From: Acidimicrobiia bacterium
Lineage (GTDB): Bacteria; Actinomycetota; Acidimicrobiia; Acidimicrobiales; Bin134
Direction: 5' to 3'
Assembly (NCBI GenBank): GCA_009842675.1
Contig: VYEX01000002.1
Span: 69,592-133,591 of the forward strand
Length of the DNA: 64,000 nt
Positions 46,623-54,998 of this stretch are shown here, in pieces. The position numbers and the translations under genes were made by a program. The notes under the pieces were generated by a model that saw only the letters and a program-made list of their open reading frames with translations, did no database searches and was not told where the DNA came from. Positions within the stretch are counted from its first letter, which is position 1. Each line of letters starts with the position of its first letter.

Positions 46623-48104
46623 ATGACACTGGCCGAATTGGAGCCGGTGAACGTCGACGAGCAGTATCGCCTGCTCATCGGAGGCGATTGGGTCGCCGCC
46701 GAGTCGGGCACCTATGAGATCGTCAACCCGAACACCACCCAAGTGATCGGCCACGCTCCCGAGGCGTCGATTACCCAGGTGAACGACGCTGCTGCCGCGG
46801 CCAAGGCGGCCTTGCCCGGCTGGCGGGACACCCCGATGGCCGAGCGGTGCGCCATGATCGGCCGGGCCGCCGATCTGCTGGAACAAAAGCTCGGCGGCCT
46901 GGTGGGCCTGGTCCAAGGGGAGACGGGGGCCACCATCAATGTGTCCGAGTCGATCCAGATCACCTCTTGTGCCGACCGGTTCCGCCACTACGAAACACCG
47001 GTGAACGTGGACGAACCCATTGAACCGTACCCGGTGGCGGAGAATCCGCTGGGGCCTGGTGGGCTGTCGTGCGCCCATGTAATCCGCCAGCCGGTGGGCG
47101 TGGTGGCCTGCATCACCTCCTACAACTTCCCGCTGGTCAACATGTCGGGCAAGATCGCCCCCGCGCTGGCCATGGGCAACACCCTGGTGATCAAGCCGGC
47201 GCCCCAAGACCCGCTGGCAGTGATCAAGATGGGCGAGATCATTGAGGAGGCCGGATTCCCACCGGGGGTAATCAACATCATCACCGGATCGGGTGCCGTG
47301 GCCGGGGCTGCGCTGGTTGAGTCCCGAGACGTAGACATGATCAGTTTCACCGGCTCCTCCGCGGTAGGGGCCAAGATCATGCAGGCGGGCGGATCAACCA
47401 TGAAGCGCCTGCTCATGGAGTTGGGGGGCAAGGGAGCGTGCGTGTTGACCGACGACTGCAACGTGGACGGCGCGGTCGGGGCCATCGCCTCGGTGTGGGG
47501 GTTCCACAGCGGCCAGATCTGCACCGCGCCCACTCGGGTGATCGTGCACCGCTCCCGCTACGACGAGCTGGTGGACAAGCTGACCGCGGTGGCTGGGATG
47601 CTCAAGTTGGGCGATCCCCTCGATCGAGAGACGATTGTCGGCCCTGTTATCACCGAGCTTCATCGCGACCGGGTGGAGCATTTCATCGCCAGCGGCGTGG
47701 CCGACGGCGCCACCCTGCTGTGCGGCGGGAGGCGTCCCGACCTGCCCGGCTACTTCGTGGAACCCACCTTGCTGGCCGATTGCACTTCAGACATGCGCGT
47801 CGTGCAGCGGGAGATCTTTGGCCCGGTCGTCGTGGTGCTGGCCCATGACGACGACGACCACGCGGTGGAGTTGGCCAACGACAGCGACTACGGGCTGTTC
47901 AGCTACGTATTCGCGGGAACCACCGCCCGGGCCTTCGAAATCGGCAAACGCATCGAGTCGGGAAATGTCGGTCTCAACTCCATGGCGCCCCACATTCACG
48001 CCCCCTTCGGCGGCTTTAAGATGAGCGGCGTCGGCCGCGACCGGGGCGTCTACGGCCTCCACGCGTACAGCGAGGTCCAAGCCCTCAGCTGGATGTCCAG
48101 CTAG
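46623..48104 (+). CDS. NAD(P)-dependent aldehyde dehydrogenase
   Basis: ALDH-fold enzyme of 493 residues. Glu266 (in MELGGKG) and the nucleophile Cys300 (in FHSGQICTAPTR) are both kept; GSSAVGAKIMQAG is the nucleotide-binding loop and SYNFPLVNMSGKIAPALAMGNTLVIKPA is the usual cofactor block. The start at ATG 46623 has AAAGGGGG upstream; the frame is open far upstream through the amidohydrolase gene, but that is a shadow. It is likely cotranscribed with the amidohydrolase. Confidence 0.93.
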   Translation: MTLAELEPVNVDEQYRLLIGGDWVAAESGTYEIVNPNTTQVIGHAPEASITQVNDAAAAAKAALPGWRDTPMAERCAMIGRAADLLEQKLGGLVGLVQGETGATINVSESIQITSCADRFRHYETPVNVDEPIEPYPVAENPLGPGGLSCAHVIRQPVGVVACITSYNFPLVNMSGKIAPALAMGNTLVIKPAPQDPLAVIKMGEIIEEAGFPPGVINIITGSGAVAGAALVESRDVDMISFTGSSAVGAKIMQAGGSTMKRLLMELGGKGACVLTDDCNVDGAVGAIASVWGFHSGQICTAPTRVIVHRSRYDELVDKLTAVAGMLKLGDPLDRETIVGPVITELHRDRVEHFIASGVADGATLLCGGRRPDLPGYFVEPTLLADCTSDMRVVQREIFGPVVVVLAHDDDDHAVELANDSDYGLFSYVFAGTTARAFEIGKRIESGNVGLNSMAPHIHAPFGGFKMSGVGRDRGVYGLHAYSEVQALSWMSS

Positions 48105-48190
48105 CACTCTGCGGGGCGGCCTCTACCGGCGGGAGCAGATGGCGCTGTCGAGGGTCACGAGGGTTATTGGGGTGTGGCACGCTGGTCGGT

Positions 48191-48979
48191 GTGGTTGAGG
48201 AGCCCCTTGGCGGGGGGATAGCCAACGCTGGGCAGGTGGTCCGAGTAGGTCCGCATGTTCTACGACCGTCCAGTCCATACTCAGATTCGATCCACACTTT
48301 TCTTCGGGCGGTGAGGCGGGCCGGATTTGAGGGCGCTCCCGAACCGGTCGGCATTGATGGCGATGGCCGCGAGCGCTTGGTCTTCATTGATGGCGAGGTT
48401 CCAATACCGCCTTATCCGGAGTGGAGCCAGTCCGACAGCGCGCTGGCATCTACGGCTGAACTGCTGCGGGGCCTGCATGACGCCGCTAAGGGATTCGACC
48501 CCCGGGATCTCATGTGGAACGACGGCCTGGCTGACCCTGAGGGCGGGGTGATCGTATGCCACAACGACGTGTGCCTGGAGAACGTTGTATTTCGTGATGG
48601 CGTTGCCGTTGCGCTGCTCGACTTCGAGTTCGCGGCACCGGGACGCCCCATCTACGACCTGGCCTGCCTGGCCCGCTTATGCGTGCCGATCGACAACGAC
48701 TTCGACCAAGCCCGCCTCGGGTGGCAGCCGGCCGACCGGCCGGAGCGGCTGCGGTTGGTAGCCGACGCCTACGGCCTGGACCGGGACGGCCGGAAGGATC
48801 TGCTGGCCATCATGGAAGCCGCCCTCACCCGCGCCGAAGAGTTCATCTGGCGCAGAGTGGAATCGGGCGACCCCAACTTCGTCGAGATGTGGAACCGGAC
48901 CGATGGCGCTGACCGCTATCACCGCCGACGACGCTGGTGGAACGACAACCACCATCAATTCGCTACCGCCCTCCGCTAA
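48191..48979 (+). CDS. APH-family phosphotransferase
   Basis: Kinase-like protein of about 262 residues. HNDVCLENVVF holds the catalytic Asp of the aminoglycoside/choline kinase family (HxDxxxxN), and LLDFEFAAPGRPIYDLACLARL holds the metal-binding DxE/D. The N-terminal lobe is short and Gly-rich (EEPLGGGIANAG). The start is GTG 48191, though a TTG at 48167 extends it. Substrate may be a small alcohol or amine. It is not adjacent to resistance genes. Confidence 0.82.
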   Translation: MVEEPLGGGIANAGQVVRVGPHVLRPSSPYSDSIHTFLRAVRRAGFEGAPEPVGIDGDGRERLVFIDGEVPIPPYPEWSQSDSALASTAELLRGLHDAAKGFDPRDLMWNDGLADPEGGVIVCHNDVCLENVVFRDGVAVALLDFEFAAPGRPIYDLACLARLCVPIDNDFDQARLGWQPADRPERLRLVADAYGLDRDGRKDLLAIMEAALTRAEEFIWRRVESGDPNFVEMWNRTDGADRYHRRRRWWNDNHHQFATALR

Positions 48980-49006
48980 AGACCCATTCCACGGTTCGGG
49001 CTCTTT

Positions 49007-49843
49007 CTAGATGGGGCGGTGGCCGCCGGGGTAGGGGGCGGTGCCGTCGAGGGTCATGACGGTGCGGTTCAGCTCGTCGAGGAGGGGGAGGCTGGACAGG
49101 ACCTGGCCGCAGCGGTCGATGGGGCAGTCGCAGAGGGCCACGGCCGCCTCCACCATGGCCTCCATCGACTCGATTTGGTCGGGTCGCAGAATGCCGCCCA
49201 CCAGCTCGTCGGCGCCCTCGGACAACACGGCGGCCAGCGGCTCGATGGTGTTGATGCGGATGTTGCGGGGATGCAGCTCCACCGCCCACGCGCTGGTCAT
49301 ACGGTTGAGGGCCGCTTTAGTGGTGCCATAGAACCCGAAGACGCCCTTGACCCCGTCGGCGGGGAAGGGCGGGCCGACGGCCAAGTTGGCGGTGGCGCTG
49401 GACAGGTTGACGATCCATCCCTCTCCCGCGGACTCCATATCGGGCAAAACTGCCTCGATGAGATCGTGAGGGGCGAGCAGGTTGACTTCCAACATCAGGC
49501 GACGCCGCTTCAGCGGGTAGCCGTTCATCGGCTGGTAGATGGCCGCGGCGGCGTTGTTGACCAAAATGTCGATGGGGCCTAGAGCTTCCCGAGCCTGGGG
49601 GACGATGGCAGCCCGGCTGTCGGCGTCGCCTAGATCGGCCTGGATGGCGAGGTGGGTGCCCGAGTAGGCATTGAGCTCAGCCAGGGTTTCATTGAGCGAG
49701 CCGGGCAGGGTGGGGTGGGCGTCCAGCGTGCGGGCGGTGATGGCCACGTTGGCGCCTTCGGCGGCCAGCCGCTGGGCGATACCCCGGCCTATGCCTCGGC
49801 TGGCTCCGGTGACGATGGCGTTCTTGCCCTCGAATCGCTTCAT
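49007..49843 (-). CDS. SDR-family oxidoreductase
   Basis: Short-chain dehydrogenase of 278 residues. The cofactor motif TGASRGIGRG (residues 13-22), the NNAA motif, Ser in VNLSSATAN and the active-site YGTTK are present, so the fold is intact. The start was set at the ATG of MKRFEGK (49843), which has an upstream AGGA; an ATG at 49852 is possible. It is divergent from the selenoprotein peroxiredoxin gene with about 92 bp between them. Confidence 0.88.
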   Translation of the reverse strand: MKRFEGKNAIVTGASRGIGRGIAQRLAAEGANVAITARTLDAHPTLPGSLNETLAELNAYSGTHLAIQADLGDADSRAAIVPQAREALGPIDILVNNAAAAIYQPMNGYPLKRRRLMLEVNLLAPHDLIEAVLPDMESAGEGWIVNLSSATANLAVGPPFPADGVKGVFGFYGTTKAALNRMTSAWAVELHPRNIRINTIEPLAAVLSEGADELVGGILRPDQIESMEAMVEAAVALCDCPIDRCGQVLSSLPLLDELNRTVMTLDGTAPYPGGHRPI

Positions 49844-49935
49844 GGCCAGCATCCTAAGTTCACAGGGTTTCCCCTCTCCCAGCCAGGGCCCTACAACTGC
49901 TCCCTTCAATGGCGTCGGAGCTAGGGTCGCCACTC

Positions 49936-50406
49936 ATGTTGAGCGAAGGTAAGAGGGCTCCGGAGTTCACTGCACCCGATCAGGACGGCAATGACCTGTC
50001 GCTGGCCGACTTGCGGGGCAATTGGGTGGCGTTTTGGTGGTACCCGAAAGCGTCCACCAAGGGTTGAACCATCCAGGGAAGGGGATTCCGTGATCGAATC
50101 TCCGAGTTTGAGGCCCTCGGAGCCGTGGTGGTGGGGGCATCGTTCGACTCTGTCGAGGATCAGAAGGGATTCGTAGACGGCGAGGGCTTCCCGTTTGCGC
50201 TCATTTCCGATCCCGACCGAGCCGTGGGTCGGGCCTACGACGCTGAGCGGGCTGAGGGCGAGCCCTATTACGAGCACGGGCTGCCCCGACGGATCAGCTA
50301 CCTGATCTCACCGGACGGCACAGTGGCCAAGTCCTACGACCTGGAGGGTCAGGATCTGGACCAGCACGCCGCCGAGATCATCGCTGACATTAGGGCTCTC
50401 AGTTAA
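49936..50406 (+). CDS. peroxiredoxin (BCP/AhpC-TSA type) with selenocysteine at the peroxidatic position
   Basis: Reading through the TGA at 50065-50067 gives a 156-residue peroxiredoxin. The N-terminal LSEGKRAPEFTAPDQDGND, the core VAFWWYPKASTKG-U-TIQGRGFRD and the C-terminal ASFDSVEDQKGFVDGEGFPFALISDPD align with the BCP family, in which U44 is normally the peroxidatic Cys of TPGCT. The resolving Cys five residues later is Arg, giving a one-Sec enzyme. A strong SECIS-like hairpin follows at 50081-50103. A GTG start at 50125 downstream would leave out the active site. Role: reduces peroxides using thioredoxin or another thiol. Confidence 0.88.
50081..50103 (+). promoter_or_regulatory. bacterial SECIS element of the peroxiredoxin gene
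   Basis: GGGGATTC (50081-50088) pairs with GAATCTCC (50096-50103) over 8 bp with one G-U, with loop CGTGATC that has G in its second position. The loop begins 22 bases after the UGA. This meets the published spacing and loop rule for bacterial SECIS. Confidence 0.8.
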
Positions 50407-50449
50407 GCGTTGAGCTAGGGGTTGCCTCCCTGGGGTTCCCTAGAGGCAG

Positions 50450-51391
50450 CTAGAACTCGATCACCCATCGGCCGCGGGTGCCGCCGGCTTCCAGGCGGGC
50501 GTGGGCTTCCGAGGCGTTCTCCATGGGTACGGTGCCAGCCACCCGCAGAGAGACTTGCCCGTCTTCGGCTTGCTGGCGCAAGCGGTCGAGCTTGGCTTGC
50601 TCCTTGGCGTAGTCGAACACCCACGTGGCGTGGAATTGGATGCCCCGCTCGCCGTTGCCCGGCCATCCCCGCACTGAGGCGAAGCCTCCGCCGTCGCGCA
50701 CTGCGGCCACCAGCGGATCCATTTGCACCGATCCATCGGCCAGACCGTCCACCCCGTCGGGAGCGTGCTTTCGGATGCGGTCGGCCACGTCGTCGCCCCG
50801 GCGCACGATCACATCAGCGCCGAACGAGGCCACCAGATCCTCGTCGGCCTCGGAGGAATCGGCGATCACCCGCAGGCCGTCAGCTTTGGCCAGCTCCACC
50901 ATGTAGCCGCCGTAGCACCCTGCCGCCCCGGTCACCGCCAGGGTCTGGCCGGGCTGGAGGGCGAGCTGGTCGAGGCTGAGCCGGGCGGTGAGGCCGTTCA
51001 TGGGCAGGGTGCTGGCCTCGGCAAACGACGATCCCGCTGGCATCCGGGCCACCGACTCCGCCGGCAAGGCCACATACTCCGAATAGGCCCCGTGGGAGCC
51101 TCGGGGCAACACCATGGCCATCACCTGGTCGCCCTCTTGCAGATCGGTGTCGGCGCCTTCGCCGATCTGGTCCAGCACCCCGGCCACGTCCATGCCCGGC
51201 ACATAGGGCGGCGGCCCGGTCTTGGCCTGCTGCTCGGCTCTGGTACCGGCCCGCACATGGGTGTCGGTGGGGCTGACCGCGGTGGCCCGCACCCGGATCC
51301 GCACTTGGCCGGGGCCGGCTTCTGGAGTGGGTAGCTCCACCACCTCCAGTGCCTCCGGCCCGCCGTACTCGATGACTCCAACTGCTCGCAT
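50450..51391 (-). CDS. MDR-family NADPH:quinone reductase-like oxidoreductase
   Basis: Zinc-free medium-chain dehydrogenase of 313 residues. MRAVGVIEYGGPEALEVVELPTPEAGPGQVRIRV is the quinone oxidoreductase opening, YVPGMDVAGVLDQIGEG follows, and VTGAAGCYGGYMVELAKADG is the NADP-binding AxxGxxG motif variant. Substrate could be quinones or enones. It is convergent with the peroxiredoxin gene, 44 bp away. Confidence 0.88.
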   Translation of the reverse strand: MRAVGVIEYGGPEALEVVELPTPEAGPGQVRIRVRATAVSPTDTHVRAGTRAEQQAKTGPPPYVPGMDVAGVLDQIGEGADTDLQEGDQVMAMVLPRGSHGAYSEYVALPAESVARMPAGSSFAEASTLPMNGLTARLSLDQLALQPGQTLAVTGAAGCYGGYMVELAKADGLRVIADSSEADEDLVASFGADVIVRRGDDVADRIRKHAPDGVDGLADGSVQMDPLVAAVRDGGGFASVRGWPGNGERGIQFHATWVFDYAKEQAKLDRLRQQAEDGQVSLRVAGTVPMENASEAHARLEAGGTRGRWVIEF

Positions 51392-51430
51392 GGGCCGAGA
51401 GACTATCTACTGATCGTCATGCTGGGTGAC

Positions 51431-52297
51431 TCAGTCCCAGCAACGGACTTTGTTGTCATCGCGAAGTCCACACGCATGATTGAGCCCGGCGGAAAGAGCG
51501 ATAAAGCGGTCGCCGGGAGGATCGACAACTCCGCCGCGGCCCCAACACCGAACGGTCTGGTCGTCGCGGACGCCGCAGGTGTATCCGGCACCGGCTGCGA
51601 TGGCGGTGTAGATGCTGAGCGGGGGATCGGCCTGCCCATCGCTGTTGTCGCCCCAGCATTGGGCAATGCCGTCGTTGCCCAGGCCACACGCGTGGCTTGA
51701 GCCGACCGTGATCGCGCTGAAAGAGCTCTCAGGAGGAATCTCCCAGCCGTTGTCGCCCCAGCATTGGGCGGTGCCGTCGCCTCGCAGCCCGCAAGAGGCC
51801 GGACCCCAGCCCACGGAGATGGCGGTGAAGCGCCCTTCAGGCGGTTCTGCGGGGTCGGGGCCTCCCACGACGTTGCCCCAGCACTGAAGGGTGCCGCTGT
51901 TGTCTATACCGCACGACCGGCTTGCGCCCACGGAGATGGCGGTGAAGCGACCCTCGGGCGGATCCACACCTGCTTGGTAGTTGTCCTCCCAGCATTCGGC
52001 AGCACCGGTATCGCGAATCCCGCACGAGTAGCCGATTCCGGCGGAGATGGAGGTGAATTGGCCGCTGAGGTAGACGGCCCAGCCGGGGTTGTTCTCGTTG
52101 CCCCTCCAGCATTGGGCGGTGCCGTCTTCGCGGATGCCGCACGAATGATCTCCACCGGCGGCCACGGCGGTGAAGCGTCCCCCAGAGGCATCGGGTTCCT
52201 CGACGGAGCAGGCGGCCACCGAGACCGCGATCACCGCAAGGGTCAGCGCTAGACGGCCAGTTGTGACTCCACGGAGCAGCGCCTGCCTCTGTGACAC
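51431..52297 (-). CDS. RCC1-like repeat lipoprotein
   Basis: Exported lipoprotein of 288 residues. A hydrophobic signal is followed by lipobox VSVAAC with Cys30. The rest is six or seven repeats of about 38 residues of the form FTAIxxGxxxSCGIRxDGTAQCWG, each with two Cys, which resembles RCC1-type beta-propeller blades. The paired Cys suggest disulfide bridges in each blade on the outside of the cell. The start GTG at 52297 keeps the full signal peptide. Function unknown; binding or recognition is plausible. Confidence 0.8.
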   Translation of the reverse strand: MSQRQALLRGVTTGRLALTLAVIAVSVAACSVEEPDASGGRFTAVAAGGDHSCGIREDGTAQCWRGNENNPGWAVYLSGQFTSISAGIGYSCGIRDTGAAECWEDNYQAGVDPPEGRFTAISVGASRSCGIDNSGTLQCWGNVVGGPDPAEPPEGRFTAISVGWGPASCGLRGDGTAQCWGDNGWEIPPESSFSAITVGSSHACGLGNDGIAQCWGDNSDGQADPPLSIYTAIAAGAGYTCGVRDDQTVRCWGRGGVVDPPGDRFIALSAGLNHACGLRDDNKVRCWD

Positions 52298-52301
52298 ACC
52301 A

Positions 52302-53129
52302 CTAGGAGGCCGAACGGGCGGCCACCACGTCGGCGAAGTCGACGAACGAGCGAAGCGTGTGACCGCCGTCCACGGTGATGAACTGGCCGGTGGTGAAGCT
52401 CGACTCCGGCCCGGCCAGATAGCGGATGGCCCAGGCGACGTCGTCAGGCCGGCCGATGCGCTGGAGGGGCTGCTGGTCGAGGTACTGGGCCACCACCGAG
52501 TCGTTATTCACCAAGCCCTGGGTGGTGTCGGTTGCGGTGAGACCAGGGCGCACCGCGTTGACCCGGACGCCGAGGCCCCCCAACTCGTCAGCGGCCACCC
52601 TGACCAGGGCGTCCACTCCGGCTTTGCCCGCGCAATAGGGGGCCAAGAAGCGACAGGACTGGATGGCCGACGTGGACGATACCGCCACGATTGAGCCGCC
52701 TCCGGCATCAGCCATGTGGCGCCCGGCGTGCTTGATCATGATGAACGGGACAACTACGTTGAAGCTGACAGTCTCGGCGACTTGCTCGGGTTCGTAGTCG
52801 AGGATGGCGGCCATTGCGCCACCACCGGGCACCGAGATCGCCATGTCGAGCCGACCGGTGGGCTCGGCGGCCAGCGCCACCGCGGCCTGGACATGGTCGC
52901 TGTCGGTGGCATCGCAGGCTGTCCAGCGGATCGAGCCGCCGGTGTCGGCAGCCAGCGGCCCGAGCTCGCTGGCAACCTCTTGGAGATGGCCCGCGCTACG
53001 GCTGGCGATCACCACGTGGGCCCCGTCGGCCACCAGCAGCCGGGCCGTGGATCGGCCGATGCCACCCGCACCCCCGGTAACCAGGGCGGCCATGCCAGCT
53101 AGCGGCCGGCTCTCAGACAAGTCGCTCAT
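52302..53129 (-). CDS. SDR-family oxidoreductase
   Basis: Short-chain dehydrogenase of 275 residues. TGGAGGIGRS is the Gly-rich cofactor motif, SST in VSSTSAIQ and YCAGK hold the catalytic Ser, Tyr and Lys, and GGHTLR ends the fold. The ATG at 53129 overlaps the LLM gene stop as ATGA, so the two genes are co-transcribed and translation may be coupled. The stop lies 4 bp from the lipoprotein start. Confidence 0.9.
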   Translation of the reverse strand: MSDLSESRPLAGMAALVTGGAGGIGRSTARLLVADGAHVVIASRSAGHLQEVASELGPLAADTGGSIRWTACDATDSDHVQAAVALAAEPTGRLDMAISVPGGGAMAAILDYEPEQVAETVSFNVVVPFIMIKHAGRHMADAGGGSIVAVSSTSAIQSCRFLAPYCAGKAGVDALVRVAADELGGLGVRVNAVRPGLTATDTTQGLVNNDSVVAQYLDQQPLQRIGRPDDVAWAIRYLAGPESSFTTGQFITVDGGHTLRSFVDFADVVAARSAS

Positions 53130-54097
53130 ATCTCGGCCACTCCTTCGCGAACGACGGTACACAGCAGTTCGGCATGGCGGTGGGCCAAGTCGTCGGGCAT
53201 GCCGGCGATGCTGGCCCAGCAATAGGCCTCCACCATGGGTATGCCTTCGGATAGGCGGCGCAAGTGCTCGATGGCTTCGTCGGGGGTGAGGACCTCCATC
53301 GGGGAGATGACCCCCATGGTGCTGCGCCGCTCCCGCAGTTTCTCCACCGTGAGCGGGCTGGGCGTCTTGCCGGACCCCGATGCCCCCGCGGCCCGGTAGG
53401 TGTTCAGCTGCCAGGCCAGGTGGGGGAGGATGCGCTCGTAGGCCTCCTCGGGGTCGTCAGCCACCACCATGCTCACCACCCCAGCCATATTGGCGATGCC
53501 CGGGTCGTGGCCAGCCTCGGCCAGTCCCTCGGTATAGGGCTCCAGCGACGCCTGGTTGATGGACAAAAGCCCGCATCCCAGCCGACCGGCTCGGCGGGCA
53601 CCCTGGGGGCCGTTGTAGCCCAGCCAGATGGGGAAGGGATTCTGTACCGCTGGCGGGGTGACGACGCCCCCGTCCAGCAGCTCCCGCACCTCCCGCACCC
53701 GCTGATCGGTGGTGGTGTAGCGCTTGGAGAGATCGGCGCCGTAGGCCTCGAATTCGTCGAACACATAGCCCGCGCCCAGCCCTAGGTCGATCCGGCCGTT
53801 GCTGATCTGATCGGCCACCGCGGCCTCTTCGGCGATCTGGGGCGCCAAGCGCAGCGGGGCCAACAGCACTGCGGTGCCGATCCTGACCCGCTGGGTTCGT
53901 GCTGCTACTGCGGCGGCGAAAGTGAGGGGCTGGGGCAGGTAGCCGTCCTCGAAGAAGTGGTGTTCGCTGAGCCACACCGAGTCGGCCCCCCACTTCTCGG
54001 CTTGGACAGCCAGCTCTAGAGACTGCCGGTAAAAGTCGGGCCAGGGCTTTTGCCACTCCGGCGGGTTCCGCAGGTCCAGGTAGATGCCGATGCGCAT
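53126..54097 (-). CDS. LLM-class flavin-dependent oxidoreductase (F420 type)
   Basis: Luciferase-like TIM-barrel oxidoreductase of 323 residues. MRIGIYLDLRNPPEW at the N-terminus, SVWLSEHHFFEDGYLPQPLTFAAAVAARTQRVRIGTAVLLAPLRLAPQIAEEAAVADQISNGRIDLGLGAGY as the characteristic central block, and a TIM-barrel C-terminus place it in the F420/FMN LLM family. It probably acts with the SDR with which it overlaps. Substrate unknown. Confidence 0.9.
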   Translation of the reverse strand: MRIGIYLDLRNPPEWQKPWPDFYRQSLELAVQAEKWGADSVWLSEHHFFEDGYLPQPLTFAAAVAARTQRVRIGTAVLLAPLRLAPQIAEEAAVADQISNGRIDLGLGAGYVFDEFEAYGADLSKRYTTTDQRVREVRELLDGGVVTPPAVQNPFPIWLGYNGPQGARRAGRLGCGLLSINQASLEPYTEGLAEAGHDPGIANMAGVVSMVVADDPEEAYERILPHLAWQLNTYRAAGASGSGKTPSPLTVEKLRERRSTMGVISPMEVLTPDEAIEHLRRLSEGIPMVEAYCWASIAGMPDDLAHRHAELLCTVVREGVAEI

Positions 54098-54125
54098 GCT
54101 GTGACCCTAACCCCCTGAATTGGGA

Positions 54126-54998
54126 CTACTCGTCCTGGGTGGCGTCAGGCATCCAGTCGGGCCAGTGGTCGGCCAGAGTGAGCGACCATTCCGGAGGGCG
54201 CTTCTCCAGGAAGGCTATGACCCCTTCGGTGGCGTCGGGCTGGCCCATGACGTGAAGGTGAATGCGGCGCTCCAGCTCGTTGATGATCCCTTGATCACCG
54301 GGCGAAGTGGTCCACAGCAGGCGCTTGCTGAGCGCCACCGACACCGGAGCGACGTTGACTGCGATGTCTTTGGCCGTCTCCATGGCGGCGGGCAGAACTT
54401 CGTCAGCAGGCAGAGCGGCGGTGGCTAAACCCATCTCTGCGGCCTCCTGACCGGTGTACATCTTGCCGGTGAGGAGAATCTCGATTGCCTTGGCGTGGCC
54501 CACGGTGCGGGGCAGGGTCCAGTGGGAGCGCAAGTCGGGAAGCACGCCCCGGCGATTCTGCACGATGCCCCAACGGGCATTGGAGGAGATATAGCGGATG
54601 TCGCATTGCAGAGCCATGGTCATGCCCAAGCCCACGGCGTGGCCGTTGATGGCGGCGATGACTGGCTTGCGAACGTCCCAGGGGTGGAACTCGAGGGGAT
54701 CGGAGCGGAAGCCTTCGGCCTTGGGTGGGCCAAACACGCCCGGACCACCGGAGAAGTCGGCCCCCGCGCAAAAGGCCCGCCCCGCGCCGGTGATCACCAC
54801 CGTCCGCACCTCCTCGTCGGCGTCGCAACGCCTCAGCGCATCGGCCAGCTCAGTGCCCATCAGGGTGCTGAAGGCGTTGAGCTTCTCGGGACGGTTCAGC
54901 GTGATCACCGCCACCCGGTCGTCCACCGAATAGACAATGTCCTGGTAGCTATTGGGATCGCGGCTGCCGGGATCGTGGCCGTCTGGGTTGTCAGTCAC
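54126..54998 (-). CDS. enoyl-CoA hydratase/isomerase family protein
   Basis: Crotonase-fold enzyme of 290 residues. VAVITLNRPEKLNAFSTLMGTELADALRR, the oxyanion segments RAFCAGADFS and INGHAVGLGMTMALQCDIRY, and NRRGVLPDLRSHWTLPRTVG are typical. The start is GTG 54998 overlapping the P-type ATPase stop as GTGA. The open frame is longer upstream but lies inside the ATPase gene. It is probably on one transcript with that ATPase. Confidence 0.9.
   Translation of the reverse strand: MTDNPDGHDPGSRDPNSYQDIVYSVDDRVAVITLNRPEKLNAFSTLMGTELADALRRCDADEEVRTVVITGAGRAFCAGADFSGGPGVFGPPKAEGFRSDPLEFHPWDVRKPVIAAINGHAVGLGMTMALQCDIRYISSNARWGIVQNRRGVLPDLRSHWTLPRTVGHAKAIEILLTGKMYTGQEAAEMGLATAALPADEVLPAAMETAKDIAVNVAPVSVALSKRLLWTTSPGDQGIINELERRIHLHVMGQPDATEGVIAFLEKRPPEWSLTLADHWPDWMPDATQDE

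Noticed and set aside
50125..50406. Separate 93-residue protein starting at GTG 50125
   Set aside because: It is the C-terminal half of a peroxiredoxin, in frame with the upstream half across a single TGA at the active-site position.
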